Positions 38,331 to 48,494 of a stretch of DNA of 64,000 nt are shown here, one piece after another. Position numbers and translations under genes: made by a program. How positions within the stretch are numbered: the first letter of the stretch is position 1; every line of letters begins with the position of its first letter. The notes beneath the pieces were generated by a model. That model saw nothing but the letters and a program-made list of their open reading frames with translations, did no database searches and was not told the origin of the DNA. The DNA lies in NCBI GenBank assembly GCA_946127115.1, contig CAMGYI010000001.1, positions 251,439 through 315,438 of the forward strand, read 5' to 3'. This stretch comes from an uncultured Chlamydia sp. Lineage in GTDB: Bacteria; Chlamydiota; Chlamydiia; Chlamydiales; Simkaniaceae.

Positions 38331-38513
38331 TTTAGGCTGTGTCGGTTTATTTAAAAAAACATGAAAAATCGACTCATGAGTGTTTACGATAAAGTCATGC
38401 TTTGCAAACGGTCTATTAATCTCGGGAAATTTCCACTTAAGTTTCTAACTATATGATATTTCAAAATCGAATTCATGTTATGCTATTATCATTGAATTAA
38501 CTCTTTTATCTTG

Positions 38514-39590
38514 TTAAACTCCGCTGAATGATGAGGGTTTCTCATATTTAGCTTTCCTTCGCTGAGCACGAATTGTGCCGAATAGGGAAATCACGACGCC
38601 GACAATAATGATTATACCGCCAATAAGTTGTGCTTTATTGGGGACTTCACCAAGTATAAGAAATGCAAAAAAGGTACCTGCAATGGGAGTAAGAGCAGTA
38701 GCGACTGAGATGTCTGTTGAACTTGCTCCTCCTTTGATTCCTTTAAACCAAGTAATCTGACCGAGAACAACAATGAGAGCACCATAAATGAGCATCCAGG
38801 CCCAGAGAAAGGGAGAAACAAGGTCATCGAAGTGCTGTGGTCCAAAAACAATAAATGCGATGATTGCAAAAAGCAAAACTCCTACAATCATCCTTGCTAC
38901 GGAAAAGATTCCAACAGGAACGACTTCTAAGAGTTTTCGACTCATCTGAACGGATACCACTCCCAAAAGGGTTGCAATTCCGGTCAAAATTTCTCCACCC
39001 TTAGGGAGGCTTGTGAGAAAACGATTGACAATGGGATTGCCCACATCAAGCATTTTTATCATTATTTCCCTATGCTCCATTGGTGGCTGATCGAATGCAA
39101 AAATGGCGATAATTCCTAGGGTGGATACGACGGCTCCAACGGCTCCAAATCCGCTAGATTGTTCTCGAAACATTAGGAACGCAAAGATGAGTCCAAGAGG
39201 GACTTCAAGAGTGGAAATCAATACGACGTTTGTTACTTCCGTCATCATCAAGGCAATAAAGAAAAATGCGGGAGCAATCACCCCAGATATGAGGATGATC
39301 AATAGCATGGAGCACCAGACTTTGAAAGAGATTGCTTTAATGAAGGCTAGATGCCAATTTTTTCGATAAATAACGAAAAGAGTGATTCCTGCAACAAGGT
39401 TTCCAGCAAAGAAGAGATTGCAAAAAGAGATGGGATTATGACCGTTGACAGGGTACATTGTCCCCAATTGTCCGATTTTCGCTACAACACTATTGGACGC
39501 TGCAAAAATAATAATCGAGATCCAAAGCCAGAAAATGGTTCGTTTAGGTTCCATATCTACACTCATAGAGTGATTCTGAATAAAATTCAA
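38514..39590 (-). CDS. EamA/DMT-superfamily transporter
   Basis: About 10 TM segments; C-terminal TPIAGTFFAFLILGEVPNKAQLIGGIIIIVGVVIS typical of EamA. Confidence 0.88.
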   Translation of the reverse strand: MNFIQNHSMSVDMEPKRTIFWLWISIIIFAASNSVVAKIGQLGTMYPVNGHNPISFCNLFFAGNLVAGITLFVIYRKNWHLAFIKAISFKVWCSMLLIILISGVIAPAFFFIALMMTEVTNVVLISTLEVPLGLIFAFLMFREQSSGFGAVGAVVSTLGIIAIFAFDQPPMEHREIMIKMLDVGNPIVNRFLTSLPKGGEILTGIATLLGVVSVQMSRKLLEVVPVGIFSVARMIVGVLLFAIIAFIVFGPQHFDDLVSPFLWAWMLIYGALIVVLGQITWFKGIKGGASSTDISVATALTPIAGTFFAFLILGEVPNKAQLIGGIIIIVGVVISLFGTIRAQRRKAKYEKPSSFSGV

Positions 39591-39632
39591 AGATCTATTA
39601 TATTAACAGGCGGTAGTTTAAACCACGTTGGA

Positions 39633-40100
39633 TCAGCCCATATAGAATTGTTTGGAAGCATGTCCATTACTATCATAAACTGGTCGGTAAGAAGGCATTG
39701 GACCGTTCCGAGAAAGACCCGCTGATCCAACTGTTATTTTGATAGGGCTGGAAAAAAAGTCGCTTAGCCAATCCCAAAAAGTACGCTTTTGGGGGAGATT
39801 CTGTTCTATAGTGGTTATCTCTAAACTCCAGCTGCGCTCGTTTTTTAAAAGAGGTTGGTAGTTTTGACCATGTATTTTTTCCACAAGTTCGTGATATACA
39901 GAAATAGCTTTTTTGATTGTTTTGATCCCACTTCTAGTTCTCGTTGCGGTGGCATAATCATTCTTTAAAAAAAAACCTTTAGGTATTGGAAGCCTCCTAA
40001 TCCGTATGGAGATTTCATTACCAAGCTCGGAAGGAATAGAAACTCTGAGTTCTCCGAGGCCATTCCTATCGGTGGTTTTCCCACATTCAATCTTAAACAA
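39633..40100 (-). CDS. Hypothetical protein
   Basis: 155 aa ORF with no overlap to another CDS; no recognised family. Confidence 0.45.
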   Translation of the reverse strand: MFKIECGKTTDRNGLGELRVSIPSELGNEISIRIRRLPIPKGFFLKNDYATATRTRSGIKTIKKAISVYHELVEKIHGQNYQPLLKNERSWSLEITTIEQNLPQKRTFWDWLSDFFSSPIKITVGSAGLSRNGPMPSYRPVYDSNGHASKQFYMG

Positions 40101-40209
40101 TCGATTTGCAAGAGAGACTTGCTTATTCTAAAGAGGGGATACTTTTTGCATCAGCAACCTCAGCAATCAATGTCCGAATGACTTGATCAGGTGAACTTAT
40201 CGGCATGTC

Positions 40210-40452
40210 ATGAAGAAGAGTAAAATTATCTTGAGCTTTGCTTATTGCCACCATCTTCTTTACCTCGCAATCTTGTATACGTCGGACATTATAGAAGATC
40301 GGTTTTTTCTTGTACTACAAAAAAATGTCTTCTTTTCCAAAAAACTCAATATATCGGCAGCTCTTATCAGAAAAAATATTGAAGAAGATACAGTACCAAT
40401 AAGCTATAAATTGAATACTCACTCATGTAAAATAAAAGTTGCAGAAAAGTAA
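40210..40452 (+). CDS. Hypothetical small protein
   Basis: 80 aa ORF in otherwise empty interval; weak support. Confidence 0.25.
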   Translation: MKKSKIILSFAYCHHLLYLAILYTSDIIEDRFFLVLQKNVFFSKKLNISAALIRKNIEEDTVPISYKLNTHSCKIKVAEK

Positions 40453-40632
40453 AATAAAAAATAGACTGAGCCTTGAAACTGCTTGGAGCAAGTTTGTATG
40501 AGTTCACTTAACACTAGCTCTAAAGATTTCTGTGTATATGGAGGGTTTCCCTCTAAAAAACAATAAAAATCACGCTATTCCCGCAGGTTACTTTTCAAAT
40601 GGCTAGTTGGATAAAAGCAAAGGAGAAACCAG

Positions 40633-41772
40633 ATGAGAACGCTAAAGCTCTTTTTTTTATTTCTAACTTTTACTCATTTTACCCTCTCTGCTGAAGATGC
40701 GAATACCATCCCTGTTCTTGATATGGAGGAGTATTATAACAAAGAAACACGTAGAGAATTTATTCAAAAACTTTCAAATGCCTTTCATGAATTGGGTTTT
40801 GTTGCCATTCTTAATACGGGAATTGATCAGGAGATTCTCAGTCGAGCCTATGAAGAAATAAAGAACTTCTTTTACCTTGATAGAGAGGTTAAAATGCAAT
40901 ACGACGGAAAAGCAACAAATTATCAACGAGGCTATACCCCTCGTTCTAAAGAATGTGCAAAAAATTATAAAGTCGGAGATTTTAAAGAATTTTATATGAT
41001 AGGGCGTGATTTTTCTGTCGAAACCGAAAAAGAACTCAACTATGGGCGCAATATTTGGCCAGTAGAAGTTGACTTCTCTAATAGTGTCTATCGCCTTTAT
41101 GAAGAATTGGAGGACTATTCGATTCCGCTCTTATCAGCACTTGCCCACGCAATCGGCCAGGAAAAAGAATTTTTCCTAGAAAAAACATCCATGGGAGATG
41201 CCTCGCTTCGTGCCATTTATTACCCTGCTATCCAAAACTGCACAGAAGATAACGCTATTTGGGCTGCCAGCCATACAGATATCGATCTCATTACAATCTT
41301 ACCATACGCTACAGCCCAACAAGGACTAGAAGTGCTTAACAAAGAAGGAAATTGGATCCGTGTGAGAGTTCCCAAAGATGCTTTTATTATTAATGCAGGT
41401 GATCTGCTTCAAAACATCACCAATGGTTATTTTAGAAGTTGTACCCACCGCGTTATTGCTGCACGCGATAATCAAGCAGACGATCGTTTTTCGATTGTCA
41501 TGTTTTTCCACCCACGTAATTCAGACGACTTGAGCCCTCTTCCTTCCTGCCTTCAGATGACTGGAGGTATTGCTAAGTATCCAACTGCAACTCGTTTTGA
41601 GCTCCTAAGCGAGCGTCTCGCAGAGATTAACCTGGCCTCGCCTAAAATGCTTGAAGATTTAGCTGCATCGGGCCTTGTTGAACGAATGCTTGACCTTGGT
41701 TGTGCAAGCCCTCACGTGATACAACTTTTGAAAGATCGTGGCCTAGCAAGTCAACGAGTCTTAGAGGAATAA
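40633..41772 (+). CDS. 2OG-Fe(II) oxygenase, isopenicillin N synthase-like, with predicted signal peptide
   Basis: MRTLKLFFLFLTFTHFTLSA signal peptide; IPVLDMEEYY...LSNAFHELGFVAILNTGI; AASHTDIDLITILPY (HxD), FIINAGDLLQNITNGYFRSCTHRVI, RFSIVMFFHP. Confidence 0.88.
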   Translation: MRTLKLFFLFLTFTHFTLSAEDANTIPVLDMEEYYNKETRREFIQKLSNAFHELGFVAILNTGIDQEILSRAYEEIKNFFYLDREVKMQYDGKATNYQRGYTPRSKECAKNYKVGDFKEFYMIGRDFSVETEKELNYGRNIWPVEVDFSNSVYRLYEELEDYSIPLLSALAHAIGQEKEFFLEKTSMGDASLRAIYYPAIQNCTEDNAIWAASHTDIDLITILPYATAQQGLEVLNKEGNWIRVRVPKDAFIINAGDLLQNITNGYFRSCTHRVIAARDNQADDRFSIVMFFHPRNSDDLSPLPSCLQMTGGIAKYPTATRFELLSERLAEINLASPKMLEDLAASGLVERMLDLGCASPHVIQLLKDRGLASQRVLEE

Positions 41773-41939
41773 AAAGAGACTTGCCTTCTCCTTTTTTGAC
41801 ATTACCTAAGTAGAAAATTTTGTTGGCAAATGGCGTTTGCAGCATCGCTTGCTTATTCTCTTCCTTCAGGGATGGTTGCTTTCCCCCGCCTTTATTGAAA
41901 AGCCTACAAGGGAGTAGTATTTGGTTGGGTTCTTACGCT

Positions 41940-42674
41940 CTATTTTTTGCGGATAGCGTTTAGCAAAAATCGGACTGTATGTTTGTAGCGAGAGAGAGGG
42001 TCGAAGGGGAAGCGGGGAGATGCGAGCTCATCAGCATTGATTCGATAGAGGAGCTGGTTGGTATTTTCCCATGAGATGTTCTGGGCATTGCCGATGCGAA
42101 AGATGTATTTGTAGTGCTTTTTAGCAAGCGTCTGCGTTCTTTGGCTGAAGAGCCCAAAAGGGTAAACGAACGAGCTGATAGGGATGGATAGTTTTTCTTC
42201 GAGGAGTTTTTTGGAGAGCAAAAGTTCATTTTCAATGTCTACGTATTTTGACGTAAGGGGTCGGTGATGGAGTGAGTGAGAAGCAATTTGAATTAGGTGG
42301 GATCGAGCGAGAATTTGAAGCTCTCTCCAGGTGCAAAATGCGGGGGAAAGAATAGGGGAAGCTTTATCAGGGAAACTATCGATTCTTTCAAGGCGATCCT
42401 GAGGGATTAAGTCGGTAGTTTCAGGGATATAGGCAGTGGGAACTGCAAGAAGAGCTTTTAGGCTATATTTTTGGAGGAGAGGGAAAATAAGATGATAGAA
42501 ATCGAAAAATGCATCGTCAAAGGTAAGACAAACAGAAATTCCCTTGGGTAGTTTTTCACCAGGATGGACAGTAGGAAAGTGGGCTGTGATATAGGCAAAA
42601 TGCTTCTCAAGGGTTTCAAGGGAGTTGGTATATTTTCCACTACCAATCTTATGATATAGGGGTGCGATTAGCAT
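41940..42674 (-). CDS. Polysaccharide deacetylase family protein
   Basis: ISVCLTFDDAFFDFYHLIFPLLQKYSLKALLAVPTAYI; IASHSLHHRPL; FVYPFG. Confidence 0.9.
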   Translation of the reverse strand: MLIAPLYHKIGSGKYTNSLETLEKHFAYITAHFPTVHPGEKLPKGISVCLTFDDAFFDFYHLIFPLLQKYSLKALLAVPTAYIPETTDLIPQDRLERIDSFPDKASPILSPAFCTWRELQILARSHLIQIASHSLHHRPLTSKYVDIENELLLSKKLLEEKLSIPISSFVYPFGLFSQRTQTLAKKHYKYIFRIGNAQNISWENTNQLLYRINADELASPRFPFDPLSRYKHTVRFLLNAIRKK

Positions 42675-43395
42675 AGGCAAGCTTGAGATATTTATAAAAG
42701 GAAGTTTGGGCATTATAGAGTGAGATAATATATCCTTCGTGGCCACCAAGGAAACCTCGCTTAAAGACATAAGACTTGATGAAAGCAAAATATCCATGAA
42801 AAAGAGCAGTTGTCATTGAGGAACGTTTTTTGTGGGTGTACTGTTTTGCAAAGAGGGTGGTGTAGCTTTCCATCTTTTGAAGAAAGTCTGAGATAGAGCG
42901 GTAGGAGTAATGTTTTACAGGGGAGGTAAGGCGCACTTCTTGAAGGGATTTTGTCTGGACACGTTCATGCACTTGATCGTTCGTAAAGGAGGTCTTTGAT
43001 TTGTTGTAGAGTCGGGTGTGTCGATCTGGATACCAGCCGCACCATTTGATATGTTTTCCATTGAAATAGTTATTGAAGGGAAAAGAGTAGACCTTTTTGG
43101 AATTGAGGGAAAGCACTAGGATTTCATCGGATAGTTCTGGCGTAAGGACTTCATCGCTATCAAGGGAAAGGATCCAATCATGGGAGGCATATTTAGCAGC
43201 AAGATTATGCAGTGGACCAAAGCCGATAAAAGGGCTTTTAAAAACCTTTACATTAGGATATATTTGAGCGAAATCAAGGGTGGTATCTGTGGACCCTGTA
43301 TCGAGAAGGATCACCTCGTCAAACAGGCGGACTGATTCAAGGACCAGTCCAATCGTCTCTTCGTTGTTTTTCGTTAAGATTGTTATGCTAATCAT
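42649..43395 (-). CDS. Family 2 glycosyltransferase (LPS core glucosyltransferase WaaE/LgtF-like)
   Basis: MISITILTKNNEETIGLVLESVRLFDEVILLDTGSTDTTLDFA...LSLDSDEVLTPEL. Confidence 0.9.
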   Translation of the reverse strand: MISITILTKNNEETIGLVLESVRLFDEVILLDTGSTDTTLDFAQIYPNVKVFKSPFIGFGPLHNLAAKYASHDWILSLDSDEVLTPELSDEILVLSLNSKKVYSFPFNNYFNGKHIKWCGWYPDRHTRLYNKSKTSFTNDQVHERVQTKSLQEVRLTSPVKHYSYRSISDFLQKMESYTTLFAKQYTHKKRSSMTTALFHGYFAFIKSYVFKRGFLGGHEGYIISLYNAQTSFYKYLKLAYANRTPIS

Positions 43396-43497
43396 ACAAC
43401 ACAGGGTAGCATAAAACGGATTTGTCATGGAAATCAAAAATTCTTTCTCTTTTAAGGGGGGATTTTTTATAGTGATTTGTTTTTAGGAGAGTTGCAG

Positions 43498-44517
43498 ATG
43501 GCAAAAAATTATAAATTTGATATTGGGTACACATTTGATGATGTGGCTCTTGTTCCCCAGTTTAATAATGTTCCTTCCAGAACCGAGCCAATGCTCGACT
43601 CATGGCTCACTAAGGGTCGGAAGCTTGAAATTCCTATTTTGTGTGCCAATATGGACACAACGATTTCTGAGGAACTTGCTGAGGTATTGATTCAGAGAGG
43701 TTCTATCCCAATTTATCATCGATTCACAAAAGATTTTAAAGCACAGGAAGCATGGGTTGAGAAGTTTGGAGAAAAGACGTTTATTTCATGTGGAATTGGA
43801 AAAGAGAAAATTATTGAAGTTCGAAAACTGTTTGACATGGGGGCTGCAGGTGTTTGTGTTGATGTGGCACATGGTCACTCGGAAAAGATGCTTCATTTCA
43901 TTGAAGAATTGAAGAAAACTCATCCAAATCACGATGTGATTGCAGGAAATGTCTGCACTCCAATGGCTTATCAGGACCTTGTGAATGCTGGAGCTGATGG
44001 GGTCAAGGTTGGAGTGGGTCCTGGAGCTGCCTGTACAACGCGCATAATCACAGGGTTTGGTGTGCCACAATTTACTGCTATTTTTGAGTGTGCAAAGATT
44101 GCAGAAAAGCTCAGAGTTCCGCTCATCGCTGATGGGGGGATACGCACGAGCAAAGATGTTGTTTTGGCCTTGGCTGCCGGTGCGAGTTCTGTAATGCTTG
44201 GAAAGCTCTTTGCTTTAACCAAGGAAAGTGCTGCTGAGAAAAGAGGGGGAAAAGCTAAATTTCGTGGACAAGCAAGTGAAGATTTTCAAACAGATTTCTA
44301 TGGTGGACTGAAAGAAAAAACGGTTGCAGAAGGAGTCGACTTCTGGGGAACAGTAAGTGGTTCAGCAGTAGAGCTCATCGATCTTCTGTTGGGAGGAGTT
44401 CGGAGTGGGCTTACTTATGGGGGGGCTAGAAATATCAAGGAGCTTCAAAGGAAAGCAGAATTTGTAGAGGTGACTCCTGCCTATACTCGAGAAAGTCATC
44501 CAAGGCCAGGCGAGTAA
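43498..44517 (+). CDS. IMP dehydrogenase / GMP reductase family protein (no CBS domains)
   Basis: YTFDDVALVPQFNNVPSRTEP; GADGVKVGVGPGAACTTRIITGFGVPQ; IADGGIRTSKDVVLALAAGASSVMLGKLFA. Confidence 0.92.
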   Translation: MAKNYKFDIGYTFDDVALVPQFNNVPSRTEPMLDSWLTKGRKLEIPILCANMDTTISEELAEVLIQRGSIPIYHRFTKDFKAQEAWVEKFGEKTFISCGIGKEKIIEVRKLFDMGAAGVCVDVAHGHSEKMLHFIEELKKTHPNHDVIAGNVCTPMAYQDLVNAGADGVKVGVGPGAACTTRIITGFGVPQFTAIFECAKIAEKLRVPLIADGGIRTSKDVVLALAAGASSVMLGKLFALTKESAAEKRGGKAKFRGQASEDFQTDFYGGLKEKTVAEGVDFWGTVSGSAVELIDLLLGGVRSGLTYGGARNIKELQRKAEFVEVTPAYTRESHPRPGE

Positions 44518-45845
44518 TGCATAAAAAATTAGGCGTCTGGATGTTGACGTCTTTAGTTGTTGGAAACATGGTAGGATCGGGTGTCTTTTTGCTCCCGGCA
44601 TCCCTTGCAAAATTGGGGAGCATTACCATTTTTAGCTGGATTGCAACCGCAATTGGGGCGATGTTCCTCGCGCTGGTTTTTGCGAAACTAAGTAAAATAT
44701 TCCCTAGAACGGGGGGGCCATATGTCTATTGTAAAGAAGGGTTTGGGAATTTTGTTGGTTTCCAAGTTGCTTATAATTTTTGGATTTGCAAGTGGGTTGG
44801 AAGTGCTGCTATAGCAACGGCTCTTACTGGGTATCTTAGTGAATTCTTTCCCCCGTTGGAGCATAATAATTTTTATGCTTTTCTAGTGTCTGCTGGAGCT
44901 GTGTGGGTATTTACCCTTGTGAATATTGTTGGGGTGCACTTAGCGGGAGGTTTTCAGCTAGTCTTTACAATTATAAAATATATTCCTCTTATTCTTGCTG
45001 CTGTCGTTGGAATTTTTTATATCGATTTTGAAAATTTAGCTTATTTTAATGTCAGCGGAGAGTCAAACTTTAATGCTCTATCAAGTGGGGCCATGCTCAC
45101 GCTGTGGGCATTTTTAGGGCTAGAATCTGCGTCGATCCCTGCGGATGATGCCGAAAACCCAGAGAAGACCATTGCGCGCGCGACGATTATTGGGACAGTC
45201 CTCGCTGCGGTAGTATATATCTTGTGTACGATTGCGATTATGGGGGTCATCCCTATGATTGAGCTTCAGGATTCCGCGGCTCCATTTGCTGATTTTGCGA
45301 AGAAAATTTTTGGCCATTGGGGAATGTATGCTATGGGCACAGTTGCTGTAATCTCTTGTGCAGGAGCTTTAAATGGATGGATTCTTGTCCAGGGTCAAAT
45401 TCCTATGGAAGCGGCAAAGGATCAACTTTTCCCCCGCCGATTTGGAAAGGTGTCAAAAGGACGCTCACCGGTCTTTGGGCTTGTCCTTTCATCTATACTA
45501 ATTACGCTGATACTGATGCTAAATTTTAACAAAAATTTAGTAGAGAAATTCACCATTATTATTTCACTAGCAACTCTTGCGGGGATTATTGCCTTCCTTT
45601 ACACATCAGTAGCCGAGTTTGTGATCTATATTAAATACCCTGAAAAAGCACATAAAAAGAATGTTGCCAAGACGTTAACAATTTCAGGACTGGCTTTTTT
45701 GTATACTTTCTGGGCAATTACAAGCGCAGGGCAAGAGATTGTTTTCTATGGATCGCTTTTATTATTTAGTAGTATTCCTATTTATGGATGGATGGAATGG
45801 CAAAAATATCGAAAATCGATCTTAAAAATGAGTGATGCTAAATGA
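44517..45845 (+). CDS. APC-family amino acid permease, tandem copy 1
   Basis: LGVWMLTSLVVGNMVGSGVFLLPASLAKLGSI; about 12 TM; start overlaps previous stop (TAATG). Confidence 0.92.
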   Translation: MHKKLGVWMLTSLVVGNMVGSGVFLLPASLAKLGSITIFSWIATAIGAMFLALVFAKLSKIFPRTGGPYVYCKEGFGNFVGFQVAYNFWICKWVGSAAIATALTGYLSEFFPPLEHNNFYAFLVSAGAVWVFTLVNIVGVHLAGGFQLVFTIIKYIPLILAAVVGIFYIDFENLAYFNVSGESNFNALSSGAMLTLWAFLGLESASIPADDAENPEKTIARATIIGTVLAAVVYILCTIAIMGVIPMIELQDSAAPFADFAKKIFGHWGMYAMGTVAVISCAGALNGWILVQGQIPMEAAKDQLFPRRFGKVSKGRSPVFGLVLSSILITLILMLNFNKNLVEKFTIIISLATLAGIIAFLYTSVAEFVIYIKYPEKAHKKNVAKTLTISGLAFLYTFWAITSAGQEIVFYGSLLLFSSIPIYGWMEWQKYRKSILKMSDAK

Positions 45846-47173
45846 ACAAGAAATTAGGCGTTTGGATGCTGACGGCTTTAGTTGTTGGGAACATGGTAGG
45901 CTCTGGGGTTTTTTTGCTCCCAGCATCCTTAGCAAGCTTTGGTAGCATCACAATTTTTAGCTGGATTGCCACAGCAATTGGGGCAATGCTTCTTGCTCTT
46001 GTTTTTGCGAAGTTAAGCAAGCTTTTCCCAAGGACAGGAGGGCCCTATATCTATTGCAAAGAAGGGTTTGGAAGTTTTATTGGTTTCCAAGTTGCTTACA
46101 ATTACTGGATTTGCACCTGGGCCGGGAATGCAGCGATTGCAATCGCTCTTACTGGGTATCTCAGTGCCTTTTTTCCTGAACTTGCACACAATAATTTACA
46201 TGCCTTTATCTTGACCGCAGGAATCGTGTGGTTCTTTACGATTGTGAATATTGTTGGGATTCACTTAGCTGGAAGCTTTCAGCTGTACTTAACAATTTTA
46301 AAATTTGTCCCACTTATATTGGCAGCTTTAATAGGGATTTTCTATATTGACATGGAAAATCTGTCTTATTTCAATGTCAGTGGAAAGTCAAATTTTAGCG
46401 CTCTGTCAAGCGGGGCCATGCTCACGTTGTGGGCATTTTTAGGGTTAGAATCTGCGTCGATCCCTGCGGATGATGTGGAGAATCCTGAAAAAACAATTCC
46501 CCGAGCAACAGTTATTGGGACATTACTTTCTGCAGCGGTTTATATTTTGAGTACAATTGCAATTATGGGGGTAGTTCCCATGATAGAGCTTCAGGATTCT
46601 GTAGCCCCATTTGCTGACTTTGCTGGTAAGATTTTTGGGTCGTGGGGAAGGTATGCTATGGGAATTGTAGCTGTTATCTCCTGCGCTGGGGCTCTAAATG
46701 GCTGGATTTTGGTTCAGGGTCAGATCCCAATGGCTGCAGCGAAAGATGGACTTTTCCCGCGTCGTTTTGGAAAGGTGTCAAAAAACCGCTCGCCAGTTTT
46801 TGGAATTGTCCTATCCTCAGTATTGGTGACATTGGCATTAATTCTAAATTTTAATAAGAACCTAGTAGACCAGTTCACCTTTATTATCTCTCTTGCTACG
46901 CTAGCCGGAATCATTGCATATTTGTACACATCAGTAGCCGAGTTTGTGATCTATATTAAATACCCTGAAAAAGCACGCAAAAAGAGTGTTTCCAAGACGT
47001 TAACGATTTCAGGACTGGCTTTTTTGTATACTTTCTGGGCAATTGCAAGCGCAGGGCAAGAGATTGTTTTCTATGGATCATTATTACTATTTAGTAGCAT
47101 CCCAATCTATGGATGGATGGAATGGCAAAAATATCGAAATGCAATTTTAAATCGAGTGACTGCAGATGAATAA
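45842..47173 (+). CDS. APC-family amino acid permease, tandem copy 2
   Basis: Highly similar to copies 1 and 3; ATGA overlap with copy 1. Confidence 0.92.
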   Translation: MNKKLGVWMLTALVVGNMVGSGVFLLPASLASFGSITIFSWIATAIGAMLLALVFAKLSKLFPRTGGPYIYCKEGFGSFIGFQVAYNYWICTWAGNAAIAIALTGYLSAFFPELAHNNLHAFILTAGIVWFFTIVNIVGIHLAGSFQLYLTILKFVPLILAALIGIFYIDMENLSYFNVSGKSNFSALSSGAMLTLWAFLGLESASIPADDVENPEKTIPRATVIGTLLSAAVYILSTIAIMGVVPMIELQDSVAPFADFAGKIFGSWGRYAMGIVAVISCAGALNGWILVQGQIPMAAAKDGLFPRRFGKVSKNRSPVFGIVLSSVLVTLALILNFNKNLVDQFTFIISLATLAGIIAYLYTSVAEFVIYIKYPEKARKKSVSKTLTISGLAFLYTFWAIASAGQEIVFYGSLLLFSSIPIYGWMEWQKYRNAILNRVTADE

Positions 47174-48494
47174 GAAGTTAGGAGTATGGATGTTGACGGC
47201 TCTGGTCGTTGGAAATATGATTGGATCCGGAGTTTTTTTACTCCCAGCATCGTTAGCGAGCTTCGGGAGTATTACAGTCCTTAGCTGGTGCGCAACAGCT
47301 ATTGGAGCAATGCTTCTTGCACTAGTTTTTGCGAAGTTGAGCACCCTTTTCCCTAAAACAGGAGGTCCTTACATCTATTGCAAGGAGGGATTCGGGAATT
47401 TTATCGGTTTTCAGGTGGCCTATAATTATTGGATATATATGTGGGTAGGGAATGCCGCAATTGCTGTTGCGCTTACCGGGTATTTAAGCACATTTTTCCC
47501 AGAGTTGGTCCATAATAATGTGCATGCATTTTTAATTACGTCTGGAGCAGTTTGGTTTTTTACAATTGTGAATATTATTGGGATTCACCTGGCAGGGAAG
47601 TTACAACTTGTCTTAACAGTTCTAAAATTTGTTCCCCTCGTTTTGATTGCTGTGATAGGAGTTTTCTTTGTGGATAGCACAAATTTGAGCTACTTTAATG
47701 TGAGTGGAAAATCGAATTTTAGTGCTCTGTCAGGTGGAGCAATGCTTACCCTCTGGGCGTTTCTAGGTATGGAGTCTGCATCGATTCCTGCTGATGATGT
47801 AAAAAACCCTAGAAAAACGATCCCGAGAGCAACAATATTGGGAACTGCGATAACAGCTGTTGTTTATATTCTAAGTACTGTGGCAATTATGGGGGTTATC
47901 CCAATGCCGCAATTGAAAGATTCTACGGCTCCATTTGCTGATTTAGCTGGAAGGATTTTTGGACCTTGGGGAATGTATGTAATGGGTGCAGCTGCTGTAA
48001 TTTCTTGTGCAGGAGCTTTGAATGGATGGATCCTCCTTCAAGGACAGATTCCTCTGGCAGCAGCAAAAGATAAGCTATTTCCCAAGCCATTTGCAAAGGT
48101 TTCTAAATCCCGGTCACCTGTTTTTGGAATTGTGCTTTCTTCGGTGCTGATCACCTTGATTCTTCTTTTGAATTTCAATAAAGGGCTAGTCGATCAGTTT
48201 ACCTTTATTATTTCTTTAGCTACCTTGGCTGCGATTATTGCATATCTATATACCTCTGTTGCTGAGTTTGTTGTTTATATTAAGTATCCTGATAAAGTGA
48301 ATAAAAAAAAGGTTATAAAGTCTTTATCAATTTCTGCTTTGGCGTTTATTTATGCCTTTTGGGCAACCGTTAGCGCTGGTCAGGAGATTGTATTTTATGG
48401 ATCTTTATTGATGTTTACGAGCATCCCGATCTATGGTTGGATGGAATGGCAAAAATATCGGAAAAATATTGTGAGCGAGAATGGGCACTGTTAA
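47166..48494 (+). CDS. APC-family amino acid permease, tandem copy 3
   Basis: Highly similar to copies 1 and 2; start overlaps end of copy 2. Confidence 0.92.
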   Translation: MNKKLGVWMLTALVVGNMIGSGVFLLPASLASFGSITVLSWCATAIGAMLLALVFAKLSTLFPKTGGPYIYCKEGFGNFIGFQVAYNYWIYMWVGNAAIAVALTGYLSTFFPELVHNNVHAFLITSGAVWFFTIVNIIGIHLAGKLQLVLTVLKFVPLVLIAVIGVFFVDSTNLSYFNVSGKSNFSALSGGAMLTLWAFLGMESASIPADDVKNPRKTIPRATILGTAITAVVYILSTVAIMGVIPMPQLKDSTAPFADLAGRIFGPWGMYVMGAAAVISCAGALNGWILLQGQIPLAAAKDKLFPKPFAKVSKSRSPVFGIVLSSVLITLILLLNFNKGLVDQFTFIISLATLAAIIAYLYTSVAEFVVYIKYPDKVNKKKVIKSLSISALAFIYAFWATVSAGQEIVFYGSLLMFTSIPIYGWMEWQKYRKNIVSENGHC

